From NCBI GenBank assembly GCA_002419025.1, contig DIFG01000005.1, positions 56,928 through 112,120 of the forward strand: DNA of 55,193 nucleotides, in the 5' to 3' direction. Origin of the DNA: Deltaproteobacteria bacterium UBA5754. Lineage in GTDB: Bacteria > Desulfobacterota > Dissulfuribacteria > Dissulfuribacterales > UBA5754. Shown here piece by piece: positions 31,707 through 40,382 of the stretch. The stretch's first letter is position 1, and every line of letters begins with the position of its first letter. Made by a program: the position numbers and the translations under genes. Under the pieces are notes generated by a model, which was not told where the DNA came from, did no database searches, and saw only the letters and a list, made by a program, of their open reading frames with translations.

Positions 31707-32645
31707 ATGAAAAAGAAGATAGCTTTTGTCTTTCCTGGGCAGGGATCCCAGTATGTGGGCATGGGTAAGGCCTTGGCAGAGGGGGCTGGAGCGCCGGCGG
31801 AGGTCTTTTCCCTCGCGGCGGAGGTCTCCGGCATCCCGGTTCGTCGGCTTTGCATCGAGGGGCCTATGGAAGAGCTCACAGAGACACGGAATCTCCAGGT
31901 CTGTCTCGCCGCTGTTGAGATCGCCGCCTTTTTCGCCGCCCGGGAGGCGGGCCTTGAGGCCGGTGCGGTCGCTGGTCACAGCCTTGGGGAATGCACGGCC
32001 CTTTTTGCCGCAGGCGTCCTCGATCTTGCGGATACGTTTGCTCTCGTGGCAGAGCGCGGGCGCCTCATGGACGAGGCCGCCCGCACGAACCCTGGCGCCA
32101 TGGCCGCGATCATCGGGCTGTCGCGCCAGGAGATAGAGGGCCTCATGGAACCCATTTCGAAAAAGGGGATACTTGCCCTTGCGAACCACAACTCACCTGA
32201 GCAGATCGTTGCCACCGGGGAAAAGGCCCTGGTCGAAGAGCTTTGCCAGGCCGTCAAGGAAAAAGGGAAAAAAGGGATAATTCTCAAGGTCTCTGGGGCC
32301 TACCACAGCCCCATGATGGAAGGACCCGCCCGGGAATTTGCGAGGATCCTGGATCGAGTGGATTTCCGACCGGCGAAGGTCCCCTTTTACAGCAACGTGA
32401 GTGCCATGGCCGAGACCGATCCGGAAAGGATCAGGTCCCTTCTCGCCCGTCAAATGGTCTCTCCGGTCCGCTGGTACGAGATCGTGACTGGAATGAAGAA
32501 GGACGGGGTGGAGGCCTTCGTCGAGCTCGGCCCCAAGAACGTCCTTGCAAACCTGGTGAAGAAGTGTATCCCCGAGGGGGATATCCAGGTCTTCGCCGTC
32601 GAGGATCCCAAGGGGATCAAGGAGTGCACCGCAGCGCTTTTTTAG
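31707..32645 (+). CDS. fabD: Malonyl-CoA:ACP transacylase FabD
   Basis: Loads malonyl units on acyl carrier protein for fatty acid synthesis. 312 residues. FPGQGSQYVGMG (9-20) at the start, the nucleophile S92 in GHSLGE, the conserved Arg near 117 and the catalytic His in GAYHSPMM near 200. GGAGG and GGGAG sites upstream. The rest of the fab cluster is not adjacent. Confidence 0.95.
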   Translation: MKKKIAFVFPGQGSQYVGMGKALAEGAGAPAEVFSLAAEVSGIPVRRLCIEGPMEELTETRNLQVCLAAVEIAAFFAAREAGLEAGAVAGHSLGECTALFAAGVLDLADTFALVAERGRLMDEAARTNPGAMAAIIGLSRQEIEGLMEPISKKGILALANHNSPEQIVATGEKALVEELCQAVKEKGKKGIILKVSGAYHSPMMEGPAREFARILDRVDFRPAKVPFYSNVSAMAETDPERIRSLLARQMVSPVRWYEIVTGMKKDGVEAFVELGPKNVLANLVKKCIPEGDIQVFAVEDPKGIKECTAALF

Positions 32646-32649
32646 ATTT

Positions 32650-32718
32650 TCTCTGTGTCCTCTGTGCCCTCTGTGGTGAGATATAAATCAATCTGGTTGC
32701 TTGTATCACATTGAGAGA
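32650..32718 (+). repeat. Dispersed repeat after fabD, copy A (three CTCTGTG 9-mers plus 22-base core)
   Basis: Three tandem 9-mers of the form CTCTGTGNN (about 32651-32677) are followed by the core GTTGCTTGTATCACATTGAG (32696-32715). The core, and a TCTGTGTCCTCTGT segment, recur at 43706-43754. It fills the gap between the convergent fabD and gspC-like genes. Confidence 0.7.
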
Positions 32719-32736
32719 GGCAGGTTGAGAGGATCC

Positions 32737-33522
32737 TCAGGGAGTACCGCCCTGTTCCTTTTTGAATATTTGAGAAAAGGGGCTTGCCGGTCTGGGGACG
32801 TTTCCGGGAAGGGAGCGTGCGGAGGGGACTGGTGCCCCGGCGCTGACCGGAGGTTCGGGTGGTACTGCTCCCTGGGGGGTGTCCTCCGGGGGCCGGGCAT
32901 TGATCGGCGGGGATGTTTCCGATTCATGCACAGCAGGATTGCTGGGCATGTCCTGTGGAGTCGGAGACTTGGCCGGAAGCGGAAGAAGAGCGGGTCTAGC
33001 GCGGGGTGTCTGGATACCGACGGGCGCCGTGGCCTTCCGATCCGTCTTTTCCGAATCGAAAAGGGTGATATGGATCCGTTCGTCTCCTGAGACCAGGATG
33101 ACGTTTTTGTCCTTGATATCCTCGACCTGCCAGCCATCGACCCGGTCCCCGACCGTGACCGACAGTATCCTGTCTTCTTTCGGTTGTGTCTGGGGACCGG
33201 CGGCAGGTCGTCGCAATGGCTTTCCTGTCTGTTTTTCGTCCGATGATTGGAGAAATGCGATCCGGGTGGTGCCTGACATGACCGTTCCGTACAGATGATA
33301 GCGTTTTTTGACATCTTCTCCTGCAGAGATGAACTCTCCTGTTGCAGAGATGAACCCTCCCGTCTCCCCGCTGTCCGAGATCTTCCTGGAAGGATCAAAT
33401 GGATCTTTTTGAACAATGACCTCGTAGGGACCCAGATCCTGGTCTGCAGCCTCACAGTACCCTGCATCGAGTAAGAGAGATGCGGAAAATACGAGTATTG
33501 CAGGGGTGAACACCCTTTTCAT
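32737..33522 (-). CDS. Type II secretion GspC/PilP-like periplasmic protein
   Basis: 261 residues with a cleavable-looking signal peptide (hydrophobic 8-20, cleavage near CEA at 23-25). Residues 33-46 (YEVIVQKDPFDPSR) match the start of the homology region shared by GspC and PilP. A beta-rich middle (VGDRVDGWQVEDIKDKNVIL, about 122-141) is the HR domain. The last 90 residues are Pro-rich. It is the last gene of the gsp operon, overlapping gspD (ATGA), and should link the inner-membrane platform to the secretin. Confidence 0.7.
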   Translation of the reverse strand: MKRVFTPAILVFSASLLLDAGYCEAADQDLGPYEVIVQKDPFDPSRKISDSGETGGFISATGEFISAGEDVKKRYHLYGTVMSGTTRIAFLQSSDEKQTGKPLRRPAAGPQTQPKEDRILSVTVGDRVDGWQVEDIKDKNVILVSGDERIHITLFDSEKTDRKATAPVGIQTPRARPALLPLPAKSPTPQDMPSNPAVHESETSPPINARPPEDTPQGAVPPEPPVSAGAPVPSARSLPGNVPRPASPFSQIFKKEQGGTP

Positions 33523-35630
33523 GGACGGGTTTCCTCTGGGAGTGGAGTGAGGGTGAGCCCTGATTCCTCTTCAGATGGAACGGGTCTTTTGGAGATAATG
33601 TCCTTAAGGGCCTCCACGCGTTCGGTGAATTCCCGCGTGAGGGCGTCCGCCTGTTCTCGGGACTGTATGACATGGGGGGTGATGACAAAAATGAGTTCAG
33701 TCTTCTCGTTCTTGAACCCGGAGCTCCCGAAGACATGGCCGAGGATGGGGATGTCCTTCAGGATCGGGATACCGGTTTTTGTCTTGGTGCGTTGGGTCTG
33801 CATGAGACCGCCGGTCACGATGGTCTGGCCGTCCTGGACGACGAGGTATGTGGTCGCCTTTCTTGTCAGGAAGGCCGGAGAGGTGATGCCCTTGGTGTCT
33901 ATCTCCGTGATGGAACTCGATTCCTGGGTGAGCTCCATGCGGACGAGGCCGTTGCTGTTGATGTAGGGCGTGACCTTGAGGATGACCCCGGCGTTTCTGT
34001 ACTGGATGGACTGGGTGGTGGTGCCGCCCTCGGTGACGGTCGTTCCGGTAAGTGTCGGCATGTCCGTTCCCACCTCTATGCTCGATTCCTGGTTGTCCAC
34101 GGCAAGGATGTTTGGAGCGGAAAGGATGTTGACGTCAGTCTTGGACGCCAGGAGACGGATGAGGGCACGAAGCCCTCCGGCGCTGTCAAAAAGGCTGTAG
34201 GCGAAACCAGGGATTCCCTGCCCGAGGGGGGTGTCCACAGAGGAGGTGATTCCGTTGTCGAGGGTGATGTTTGCCGAATAGCTTTTCCCGTCAAGTTTGA
34301 TCCCTTTGTTTTTGATAAACCATTCCACCCCGTATTCGATATCTTTTTGGAGGGTGACATCCACAATGAGCATCTCGATGAGGACCTGACGGGGAAGGAT
34401 GTCGATCTTCCTGATGACTTCGAGAATGTTGGCGTAATCCCCGGGGCGGGCTCGAATGAGAAGGGCGTTGTTCACCTCGTCCGGGATGATGTCCACCTCT
34501 CCGACCAGCTCTCCGGTTCCGGCCCCGAGCCCGGCCTCGGAGGTAGGCTGGGCCGTCTCCTCGGTGGGCTTGCGTTCGCCCTGCACGAGAACCTGTTTCT
34601 TGTCTGTGCTCTTTTTCGCTGTGCGGCTGAGTCCGTAGATCTGCTGCAGAAGATCGGCGATCTCGGCGGCCTTGCCGTTTTGCACGTAGTAAACCTGGAT
34701 CTCCGAGCCCTTCCCCGGCCTGACCTGATCGAGTTCAGCGATCCAGGTGGCAGCGAGATCCAGGAGTTCGGGCCATCGGGTCACGATAAGGATGGCGTTA
34801 AGGGTCTTCAGGGGCATGGCCTCGAAGCCGCCTGCGTCGAGCCCGGTCCGTCCGGCAAGTCCCTTGCCCTGGAAGATCTTCTGGACATCGGCCCCGATGT
34901 CTTCGACAGAGACGTTTTGCAGGGTGAAGAGCCGCCATTCCAACCCACGAAAGAGGTCCGTGTCCATGAGGGCGATGATCTTTTCGGCCTTTTTTATGTT
35001 TTCAGCCGTGTCCGAGACGATGACCGCGTTCATGGCGGGTTCGGAGAGGACAAGTGCCCCCTGGGAGAGGATCTGGCGGAGGTTGGCCACTAATGTCGCC
35101 GAGGAGATATACCGGAGCTGGAAGACACGGATGACGTCACCTCCGTGGAGGATGTCGCCCCGCCTTGCGATATCGGTTCCCACCTTGGCGCTGTCCGGCT
35201 TTCTGACCACCTTGTAGAGGTCGTCTTCCCCCTTGGTCACCGCGATTCCGTTGATCTGGAGGACGGAGTTGAAGACGCTAAGGAGCCCTTCCTTGGTGTA
35301 ATCACCCTGGATGTGTAGGGAGATGGTCCCTTGGATGGCCGGGTCCACGACATAGTTGTATTGGAGGATCCGGGCAAGGATGAGATCAAGGACGGGATAA
35401 ATGTCCATGGAATCGAGGGAGATGTCGATCTTGCGTTTTTCCCCTGGGCTTGTCCCCTCGAAGGGGGACTTCACCGCTGGATCGGGCGTCTGTGGGACGG
35501 ACTGCTCCTGAAGGGGAGGATCGGCCTCTTCCTGGGCATTAACAGGAAGGACGGCCCCTGAGAAAAACAATGCCACGATGATGAAGATAAGCCCGAGGGC
35601 GTGTCCATACATATGATGGCGGCGTATCAT
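33519..35630 (-). CDS. gspD: Type II secretion secretin GspD
   Basis: Outer-membrane channel of the secretion system. About 703 residues from ATG 35630, which overlaps the gspM-like stop (ATGA); the longer open frame to 36122 runs through that gene and is rejected. Signal peptide to about VNA (30-32). Four N-domains (N0 then three KH-like repeats), then the secretin C-domain with VEVGTDMPTL-type loops and the signature GIPILKDIPILGHVFGS near 620. No lipobox is visible, so a pilotin-dependent sorting signal would be needed at the C-terminus. Confidence 0.93.
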   Translation of the reverse strand: MIRRHHMYGHALGLIFIIVALFFSGAVLPVNAQEEADPPLQEQSVPQTPDPAVKSPFEGTSPGEKRKIDISLDSMDIYPVLDLILARILQYNYVVDPAIQGTISLHIQGDYTKEGLLSVFNSVLQINGIAVTKGEDDLYKVVRKPDSAKVGTDIARRGDILHGGDVIRVFQLRYISSATLVANLRQILSQGALVLSEPAMNAVIVSDTAENIKKAEKIIALMDTDLFRGLEWRLFTLQNVSVEDIGADVQKIFQGKGLAGRTGLDAGGFEAMPLKTLNAILIVTRWPELLDLAATWIAELDQVRPGKGSEIQVYYVQNGKAAEIADLLQQIYGLSRTAKKSTDKKQVLVQGERKPTEETAQPTSEAGLGAGTGELVGEVDIIPDEVNNALLIRARPGDYANILEVIRKIDILPRQVLIEMLIVDVTLQKDIEYGVEWFIKNKGIKLDGKSYSANITLDNGITSSVDTPLGQGIPGFAYSLFDSAGGLRALIRLLASKTDVNILSAPNILAVDNQESSIEVGTDMPTLTGTTVTEGGTTTQSIQYRNAGVILKVTPYINSNGLVRMELTQESSSITEIDTKGITSPAFLTRKATTYLVVQDGQTIVTGGLMQTQRTKTKTGIPILKDIPILGHVFGSSGFKNEKTELIFVITPHVIQSREQADALTREFTERVEALKDIISKRPVPSEEESGLTLTPLPEETRP

Positions 35631-36187
35631 CCGTTCTGTGCTCCTTCGAGAGAGATCGCCTCGATGGTGATGGTAACTCGAAGATGGGGGTCTCGGCCCA
35701 TCATCTTTGTGACATTTAGGGAGCTGATGCGAAAAACCCCCTTTTCCTGCTCGAGTTTTCGGAGGAAAGAGACGAGTCCCCGGGTTGAGGTCTTGGCGGT
35801 GAGAGTGACGTTGCCGATGGGGTAGGAACGCCATTCCTTTCCGGTGCCCGTCCGATAGGTGATGATCTCGAGGCCCGCTTCGGATGCCTTCTTGAGGGTG
35901 ATGTCCTGGAGCGCCGTTCCAACGGCCTGTGGCGTGGCTCCGGGTAAGAAGGCCCTTTTTATTTCTTCGTATTGCTGTGTGGCCCGGCGCATCTCTTGAT
36001 CCACACTCTGGAGGTCCGCTATGCGGATGGCGAGTTTTCTGGAAGACCGTTCCGCCTTGTCGATGGCATCCGTGAGCTCGGCGAGGCGGCTTGAGATGGG
36101 ATCCCAGGCGAGGGCATACCAAAGGATGGCTGCGATGACAACAAGTCCATAGCGAAAGATGGGGCTTTGTGTCGATGGGCGAGCCAT
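35627..36187 (-). CDS. Type II secretion GspM/PilO-like protein
   Basis: 186 residues from ATG 36187, one base after the gspL stop. A short cytoplasmic tail, one membrane span (about 14-31, GLVVIAAILWYALAW), a coiled coil (about 35-75) and a ferredoxin-like periplasmic domain (LVSFLRKLEQEKGVFRISSL) as in GspM_b/PilO proteins. It partners GspL in the inner membrane. A start at 36223 is possible but would overlap gspL. Confidence 0.75.
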   Translation of the reverse strand: MARPSTQSPIFRYGLVVIAAILWYALAWDPISSRLAELTDAIDKAERSSRKLAIRIADLQSVDQEMRRATQQYEEIKRAFLPGATPQAVGTALQDITLKKASEAGLEIITYRTGTGKEWRSYPIGNVTLTAKTSTRGLVSFLRKLEQEKGVFRISSLNVTKMMGRDPHLRVTITIEAISLEGAQNG

Positions 36188-36188
36188 G

Positions 36189-37598
36189 TCAGTTACCTGG
36201 AGTTTTTGCCGCAGGCTGGGCATTGCCCGCTTCTGTTTCCGGGCCTGAGGCAGGAAGTTCCTCTCCGACTGGCCTCAGAATGAGTTCCACGGAAAAACGT
36301 TCCTTCTGGTCTTTTCCCTTGGTGACAGGCGAGACCATCTTGACATCGGAAAAGAGGGGGTTGTCGCGCCACCGTGCGATCGTCTCTGTAGCTGAGGCGC
36401 CCTCGCCGGAGATGCGGATCTTGCCGTCTTTTAGGCTGAGGGAGCGGATCCACGATTCAGAAGGGGTGTCGGTAGCAAGGGCGAGGAGGACCTTCAGAGG
36501 GATACCCTTGTCTGAGGTGAATTCCTGCACATCAAGGAATCGGGTTCGGATCTTATCCGCCTCTTGTTTGCGTTTTTCGAGGGGGGCAAGGGTGCGTTCG
36601 AGTTCACGGATCTTTTCTTCAAGGGCCATATAGGTCCTTTCCTTGGCCTGTACGTCCATCCATCGCAGGCCGGTGGCCCCTAGGAGGAGGACGACAGCCA
36701 AGGCCACGGCTATCTGCCAGGGCCGCAGGCGAAGATACAGGGGTTTTTTTCTCTCTCCCTCCTGAAAAGAGAGAAAGGGAAAGGGCGATATGCCGAGTGC
36801 TGCTGCGCAGATCCCCCAGGTGATCCGTCCCTCAGGGCCGCAAAGCCCTGCAAGGGGTTCGAGGGAACAGGGATCCTGAGAAGAGGAGAGGCCAGTGAGA
36901 TCTCCGACCCTGAAACGTGGGGCGGAAACGGACTCGGCGAAGATGGGCGGGATCCCGACGGAGATTGCTTCCAGGGCCTCTCGTTCCTTGCCGGGAATGA
37001 AACCAGGGACGAGATGGGAACCCTCCCATGTCGAGACTCCGTGAAGGGAGATCACAGCGGAGCCGTTTTGATCCCCGATGGCCGTGCAGGGAAATTGGGC
37101 CTTGCCTTTTCTCAGGAGGATGTCGAGTCCGAGGGTGGAAGGGGCGATGGGCCCCAGGGATCTTCCGTGGCCGGCCTCCCTGATCGTCTTTATTATGGGG
37201 TCGATGAAGGATTTCTTGACGTATCCGAGGAGGACGACGGTTTCCCCCCCCCGGGTGAACGACCCGACGTCGAAGAAGATCTCATTGGGGTCGAGATGGG
37301 CATGGAGGGATATGCTGAGACGCGCTGCCTGAATGGCCTCCGTCTCGGAGAGCTTGGGATAGGAGAGTTCCCTCAGAAACAGGTGTCTGCGGGGAAGGCC
37401 GACCACGATCCTTCTCCGGCGGGAGGGCTCGAGAGATGCAAGGAGACGTCTCATGTGTTCTATGGCGGGAATGCCTGGGTCGTACTCAAGGACTGGAAGC
37501 TCTACCTTGCGCCACTTCCATCTCTTTCGCTCCAGACGGGCCGTATCGAATCCCGCATCGTCGAAGTGGATCCCGAGGATTTCCCGATCTCCGATCAC
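36189..37598 (-). CDS. gspL: GspL-like platform protein (PilM-like domain fused to PilN-like domain)
   Basis: About 469 residues from a GTG at 37598 that overlaps the gspK stop (GTGA), with AGGAGC upstream. The frame is open to 37637 but that would overlap gspK by 43 bases. Residues 1-270 form an actin-like cytoplasmic domain of PilM/GspL type. A membrane span near 296-313 (IAVALAVVLLLGATGL), coiled coil (320-360) and PilN-like periplasmic domain follow. It should recruit the GspE ATPase to the membrane. Confidence 0.8.
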   Translation of the reverse strand: MIGDREILGIHFDDAGFDTARLERKRWKWRKVELPVLEYDPGIPAIEHMRRLLASLEPSRRRRIVVGLPRRHLFLRELSYPKLSETEAIQAARLSISLHAHLDPNEIFFDVGSFTRGGETVVLLGYVKKSFIDPIIKTIREAGHGRSLGPIAPSTLGLDILLRKGKAQFPCTAIGDQNGSAVISLHGVSTWEGSHLVPGFIPGKEREALEAISVGIPPIFAESVSAPRFRVGDLTGLSSSQDPCSLEPLAGLCGPEGRITWGICAAALGISPFPFLSFQEGERKKPLYLRLRPWQIAVALAVVLLLGATGLRWMDVQAKERTYMALEEKIRELERTLAPLEKRKQEADKIRTRFLDVQEFTSDKGIPLKVLLALATDTPSESWIRSLSLKDGKIRISGEGASATETIARWRDNPLFSDVKMVSPVTKGKDQKERFSVELILRPVGEELPASGPETEAGNAQPAAKTPGN

Positions 37599-38551
37599 TT
37601 CGTCCGATCGCTCCTTTTGGCCGAGGTCTCCTTCCAAAAAAGGATGTTGCTCACGTCAGGACCGCCTCCTCCCATCTTCACATAGGCCTCGTAAGAACGG
37701 GTTACGGTCTGGATCGCGATCCTGATGGTACCACCGGCCATGGGAGGGGCCGGTTCGTCTTCCGTGCCTGTCCCGAGATCCAGGAGCTCAAAGAGGGGGA
37801 GAGGGGCATAATAGGCGTTTACCTTACCCGATTCGTTGAAAACAGTAAAAAGGTCCTTGAGCCCTCCGGTCCACAACGAACCAGCTGCGTCCTCGTATTC
37901 AATTGGGCCGTCATAAAGGTCACGGGTCATTCCGTCAACGAGGAGCAAGTCCTCCATGTAACGGAACGGCCCCTGGGCCGGGAGATACGTTGGGGTCATG
38001 GCCAGGTAGGCCTCCTCTTCCGAACCCGGGTAGCGTTCCAGGTTGTCCTGATCCCGCCAGTCAAGGATGGCATTCGTGATACGCTTTGCCTCTTTTTGGT
38101 CGCTGATCAGCCCGCTTAGTACGTCCGTGATCTGTTCTTCCGTCGCCATATTGAGATCCAGCTTGCCATCTTCGCTTTGGATGGTGAATCGCAGTTCCTG
38201 ACCACCGAAATCGATGGCGTGGACGGTTCCGTCGGGATCAAGAGGAGATGTCTCCCAGTCCATTCCCTTTTCGGCACTTCCCCCTATTTCCCCTGATGCG
38301 ACATGGGGTTTGCCGCGCTCCGCCGGGCCTCCCCGCCCCAGGCCTGTGGTACGATCCTCTTCCTTGGCCGAGGCACTGGATATGTAAAGAATGAAGGAGC
38401 GGAGGGCCTCCCGGCCTTGGACTGAGTCCCAGGCAAACTGGCCGAGGTTTCTTCGTATCTTGGCATCCATGGCGTAATATCCCCCGACCATAGTTAGCAT
38501 GGTAAGTACCCAGAGGACAAGGATGAGGACGGCGCCGCGCTCTGATCTCAT
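37595..38551 (-). CDS. gspK: Type II secretion minor pseudopilin GspK
   Basis: 318 residues. Prepilin leader MRSERG then AVLILVLWVLTMLTMVGGYY. Glu at +5 is absent, the known exception for GspK, which sits at the tip. The large globular domain includes a helix-hairpin-helix-like region with DLNMATEEQI and RLTNAILDW-like segment (RITNAILDW). The open frame extends to 38863 but that part reads through the repeat at 38555-38716. Only weak GCGGGA precedes the ATG, and it comes from the repeat. Confidence 0.88.
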   Translation of the reverse strand: MRSERGAVLILVLWVLTMLTMVGGYYAMDAKIRRNLGQFAWDSVQGREALRSFILYISSASAKEEDRTTGLGRGGPAERGKPHVASGEIGGSAEKGMDWETSPLDPDGTVHAIDFGGQELRFTIQSEDGKLDLNMATEEQITDVLSGLISDQKEAKRITNAILDWRDQDNLERYPGSEEEAYLAMTPTYLPAQGPFRYMEDLLLVDGMTRDLYDGPIEYEDAAGSLWTGGLKDLFTVFNESGKVNAYYAPLPLFELLDLGTGTEDEPAPPMAGGTIRIAIQTVTRSYEAYVKMGGGGPDVSNILFWKETSAKRSDRTK

Positions 38552-38554
38552 GGT

Positions 38555-38716
38555 CTGATCCCGCTTAAAAAAAACCGATTCTCGCGGCTTTGCTTCAATT
38601 TTCCAGTCCATACGGCATACGAGGGGGGAATGGCGATTCGCCCACCTCATTCCTGGAAATTTCGCGCCTTGTATCTCTGGCTTTTTGAGCGGGAACAGAT
38701 CTTGAGGTTTTTGCAG
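38555..38716. repeat. Dispersed element family 2, copy 1, between gspJ and gspK
   Basis: Ends CTGATCCCGCTTAAAA (left) and, reverse complemented, CTGTTCCCGCTCAAAA (right, 38683-38698), then a shared 18-base tail to 38716. It aligns over its whole length with 45799-45964 (shared ACCGATTCTCGCGG..TTGCTTCAATTTT, GATTCGCCC, CTCATT, CTTGAGGTTTTT-type segments). No coding capacity. It fills the 170-bp gap inside an otherwise overlapping operon. Confidence 0.78.
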
Positions 38717-38721
38717 TGCGA

Positions 38722-39423
38722 TCATGGTCTGGCTTCGAGGGAGATGGGATCTGTCGGAAATATGCGCCATGCCATGTCCGACTCCTTGTCGGATTTTTTG
38801 GGCTCGTTGGCAAGGGTCCATGACATGGCCACGGCTGACGGGATGTCTCCGCCCGGTTTCCACGTCTGCTCCCAGGTGCCCGGAGGCAGGGGCCCACCTG
38901 TCTCACTCCCTGAGCCGGTGAATGCAAATACGCACGAGGTTACCCCAGGGACCTTGGATGACTCCCAGTCCTCGTCGTCTTCGATGGAGGCACCGCCCTC
39001 TGTGAATGCGTCCAGGTCTTCCTTCCGTGTGACGAGTTTCTGGGAATAGAGAAGGATTTCCTCCTCTGCGTCGTAACGATAGCGGACGAGATGGATCCCG
39101 CCCCCGCGGGAAGAGAGGGGTGCGTGCGCAGTCACGAAGAGGAGCTCATCTGGCTCCCCCTGGAAAAAGGTGAATTCCCCTGCGCCATGGGTCTCTTGAC
39201 AGATGGCCGCCTGGAGCTGACGGCTGAGGAGTCCTTCCATGGCCGAGGAGGTGACGACCATTTCACTCGTCTCCTTTCCCCGGATCCAGGCCCTGATCCC
39301 GGTTCGGACCCCAAGAGATAGGACGAGTATCAGGACGGCGATGAGCGTGATGGAGATGAGGAGTTCGAGAAGGGTGAAACCTTTAGGTCTTCCAAAATCC
39401 GTGAGCCGACGGCCCCTGTACAT
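38722..39423 (-). CDS. gspJ: Type II secretion minor pseudopilin GspJ
   Basis: About 233 residues from ATG 39423, giving a 15-residue leader ending PKG before FTLLELLISITLIAVL (Glu at +5 present). Longer starts at 39450 and 39489 are possible; none has a strong ribosome binding site. The globular domain has SSAMEGLLSRQLQAA and the beta-rich C-terminus usual for GspJ. Part of the GspI-J-K tip complex. Confidence 0.87.
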   Translation of the reverse strand: MYRGRRLTDFGRPKGFTLLELLISITLIAVLILVLSLGVRTGIRAWIRGKETSEMVVTSSAMEGLLSRQLQAAICQETHGAGEFTFFQGEPDELLFVTAHAPLSSRGGGIHLVRYRYDAEEEILLYSQKLVTRKEDLDAFTEGGASIEDDEDWESSKVPGVTSCVFAFTGSGSETGGPLPPGTWEQTWKPGGDIPSAVAMSWTLANEPKKSDKESDMAWRIFPTDPISLEARP

Positions 39424-39507
39424 GGGTGTTTCATCCCACAAATACCTCATCCGTTGTTTTATTCTGTAAAATCGCAATGTTGATCGCATATTTCATGGAT
39501 TCAGGAT

Positions 39508-39930
39508 CTATACATCGGGGCGTTTGATCCAGGTGGTCAGGATGAAGGCAGGTGCGTCTTCCGGGGGATGGATCCTGATGATGAGCTCTTCGAGGTCATC
39601 CGCCTCGTGGTCCTTGCCGTCGATCCGGACTACAAGATCGCGGACTTCGGCCTCGTAACTCCAGCCGGGGTGCCCCGCGAGTTCCACGTCCTTTTTTTCG
39701 AGCATTTCGGGGTCTCTCTGGGACATGAAGAGGAGATATTCTGCGATCTCCGCCGCCTCTGTGGCCATGGCCCCCCTGTAGGCTTGCCGGTGCCCCTGAG
39801 ATATGCCGGCCAGAAGGACCCCGAGGGCGATGCCTGTTATGGCGGTCGCCACAAGGACCTCGATGAGGGTGAAGGCCCGCGTATCCCGGAGGGGCCCTGC
39901 GATGCGTCCGGCTGTGTGGTGGATGGTCAC
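39508..39930 (-). CDS. gspI: Type II secretion minor pseudopilin GspI
   Basis: 140 residues from a GTG at 39930 that overlaps the gspH stop (GTGA). Prepilin segment is DTRA then FTLIEVLVATAITGIALGVL, with Glu at +5. The residue before the cleavage point is Ala rather than the nearly universal Gly. The small globular domain follows. GspI nucleates the pseudopilus tip. Confidence 0.85.
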   Translation of the reverse strand: MTIHHTAGRIAGPLRDTRAFTLIEVLVATAITGIALGVLLAGISQGHRQAYRGAMATEAAEIAEYLLFMSQRDPEMLEKKDVELAGHPGWSYEAEVRDLVVRIDGKDHEADDLEELIIRIHPPEDAPAFILTTWIKRPDV

Positions 39931-40382
39931 GATCCGGGTGTCTCCCGCGTGATGATCCCGAGTATCCTGTCTATGGTGATGCGTTCCACCAATGAGCCGT
40001 TTTCCGTGATGTCGATCTCGCCACCGCTCGAGCTGCCGTCCGGGTAAAAGGCGATACCGTAGCGGCCCTGGGCGAGGGTTAGCACGCCGTTTGCCTCGAT
40101 CTGGAGGGTCTCCGGGATCTCGCCGAGGGTCTTGTCTGCGACGGAGAAGCTCCGCTCAGCGGAATCGATCTGGAACCGGACGGTCTCGCCACGCCCGAGG
40201 CTCGCTGTCCGGGCATGGACCAGTCCCTGGGAAAAGGTCGTCAGGAAGCGGGTCTTTTCCGATTTCAGGATCCCGCTCGAGACAGAAATAAAGACAAGAG
40301 ACGAGAGAAAGCTGATAAGCACAAGGACGACGAGTAGTTCGACGAGGGTGAAACCCGCCGCCGCATCAGAGCGCCACATCAT
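39927..40382 (-). CDS. gspH: Type II secretion minor pseudopilin GspH
   Basis: About 151 residues from ATG 40382 (or the next ATG at 40379). Leader MMWRSDAAAG then FTLVELLVVLVLISFLSSL with Glu at +5, and a beta-rich domain as in GspH (VRFQIDSAERSFSVADKTLG, about 86-105). The start overlaps the gspF 3' end by about 17 bases. Confidence 0.83.
   Translation of the reverse strand: MMWRSDAAAGFTLVELLVVLVLISFLSSLVFISVSSGILKSEKTRFLTTFSQGLVHARTASLGRGETVRFQIDSAERSFSVADKTLGEIPETLQIEANGVLTLAQGRYGIAFYPDGSSSGGEIDITENGSLVERITIDRILGIITRETPGS

Noticed and set aside
33672..35093. A 473-codon open frame opposite gspD
   Set aside because: Same reason: long because of GC-rich codon structure, with no family resemblance.
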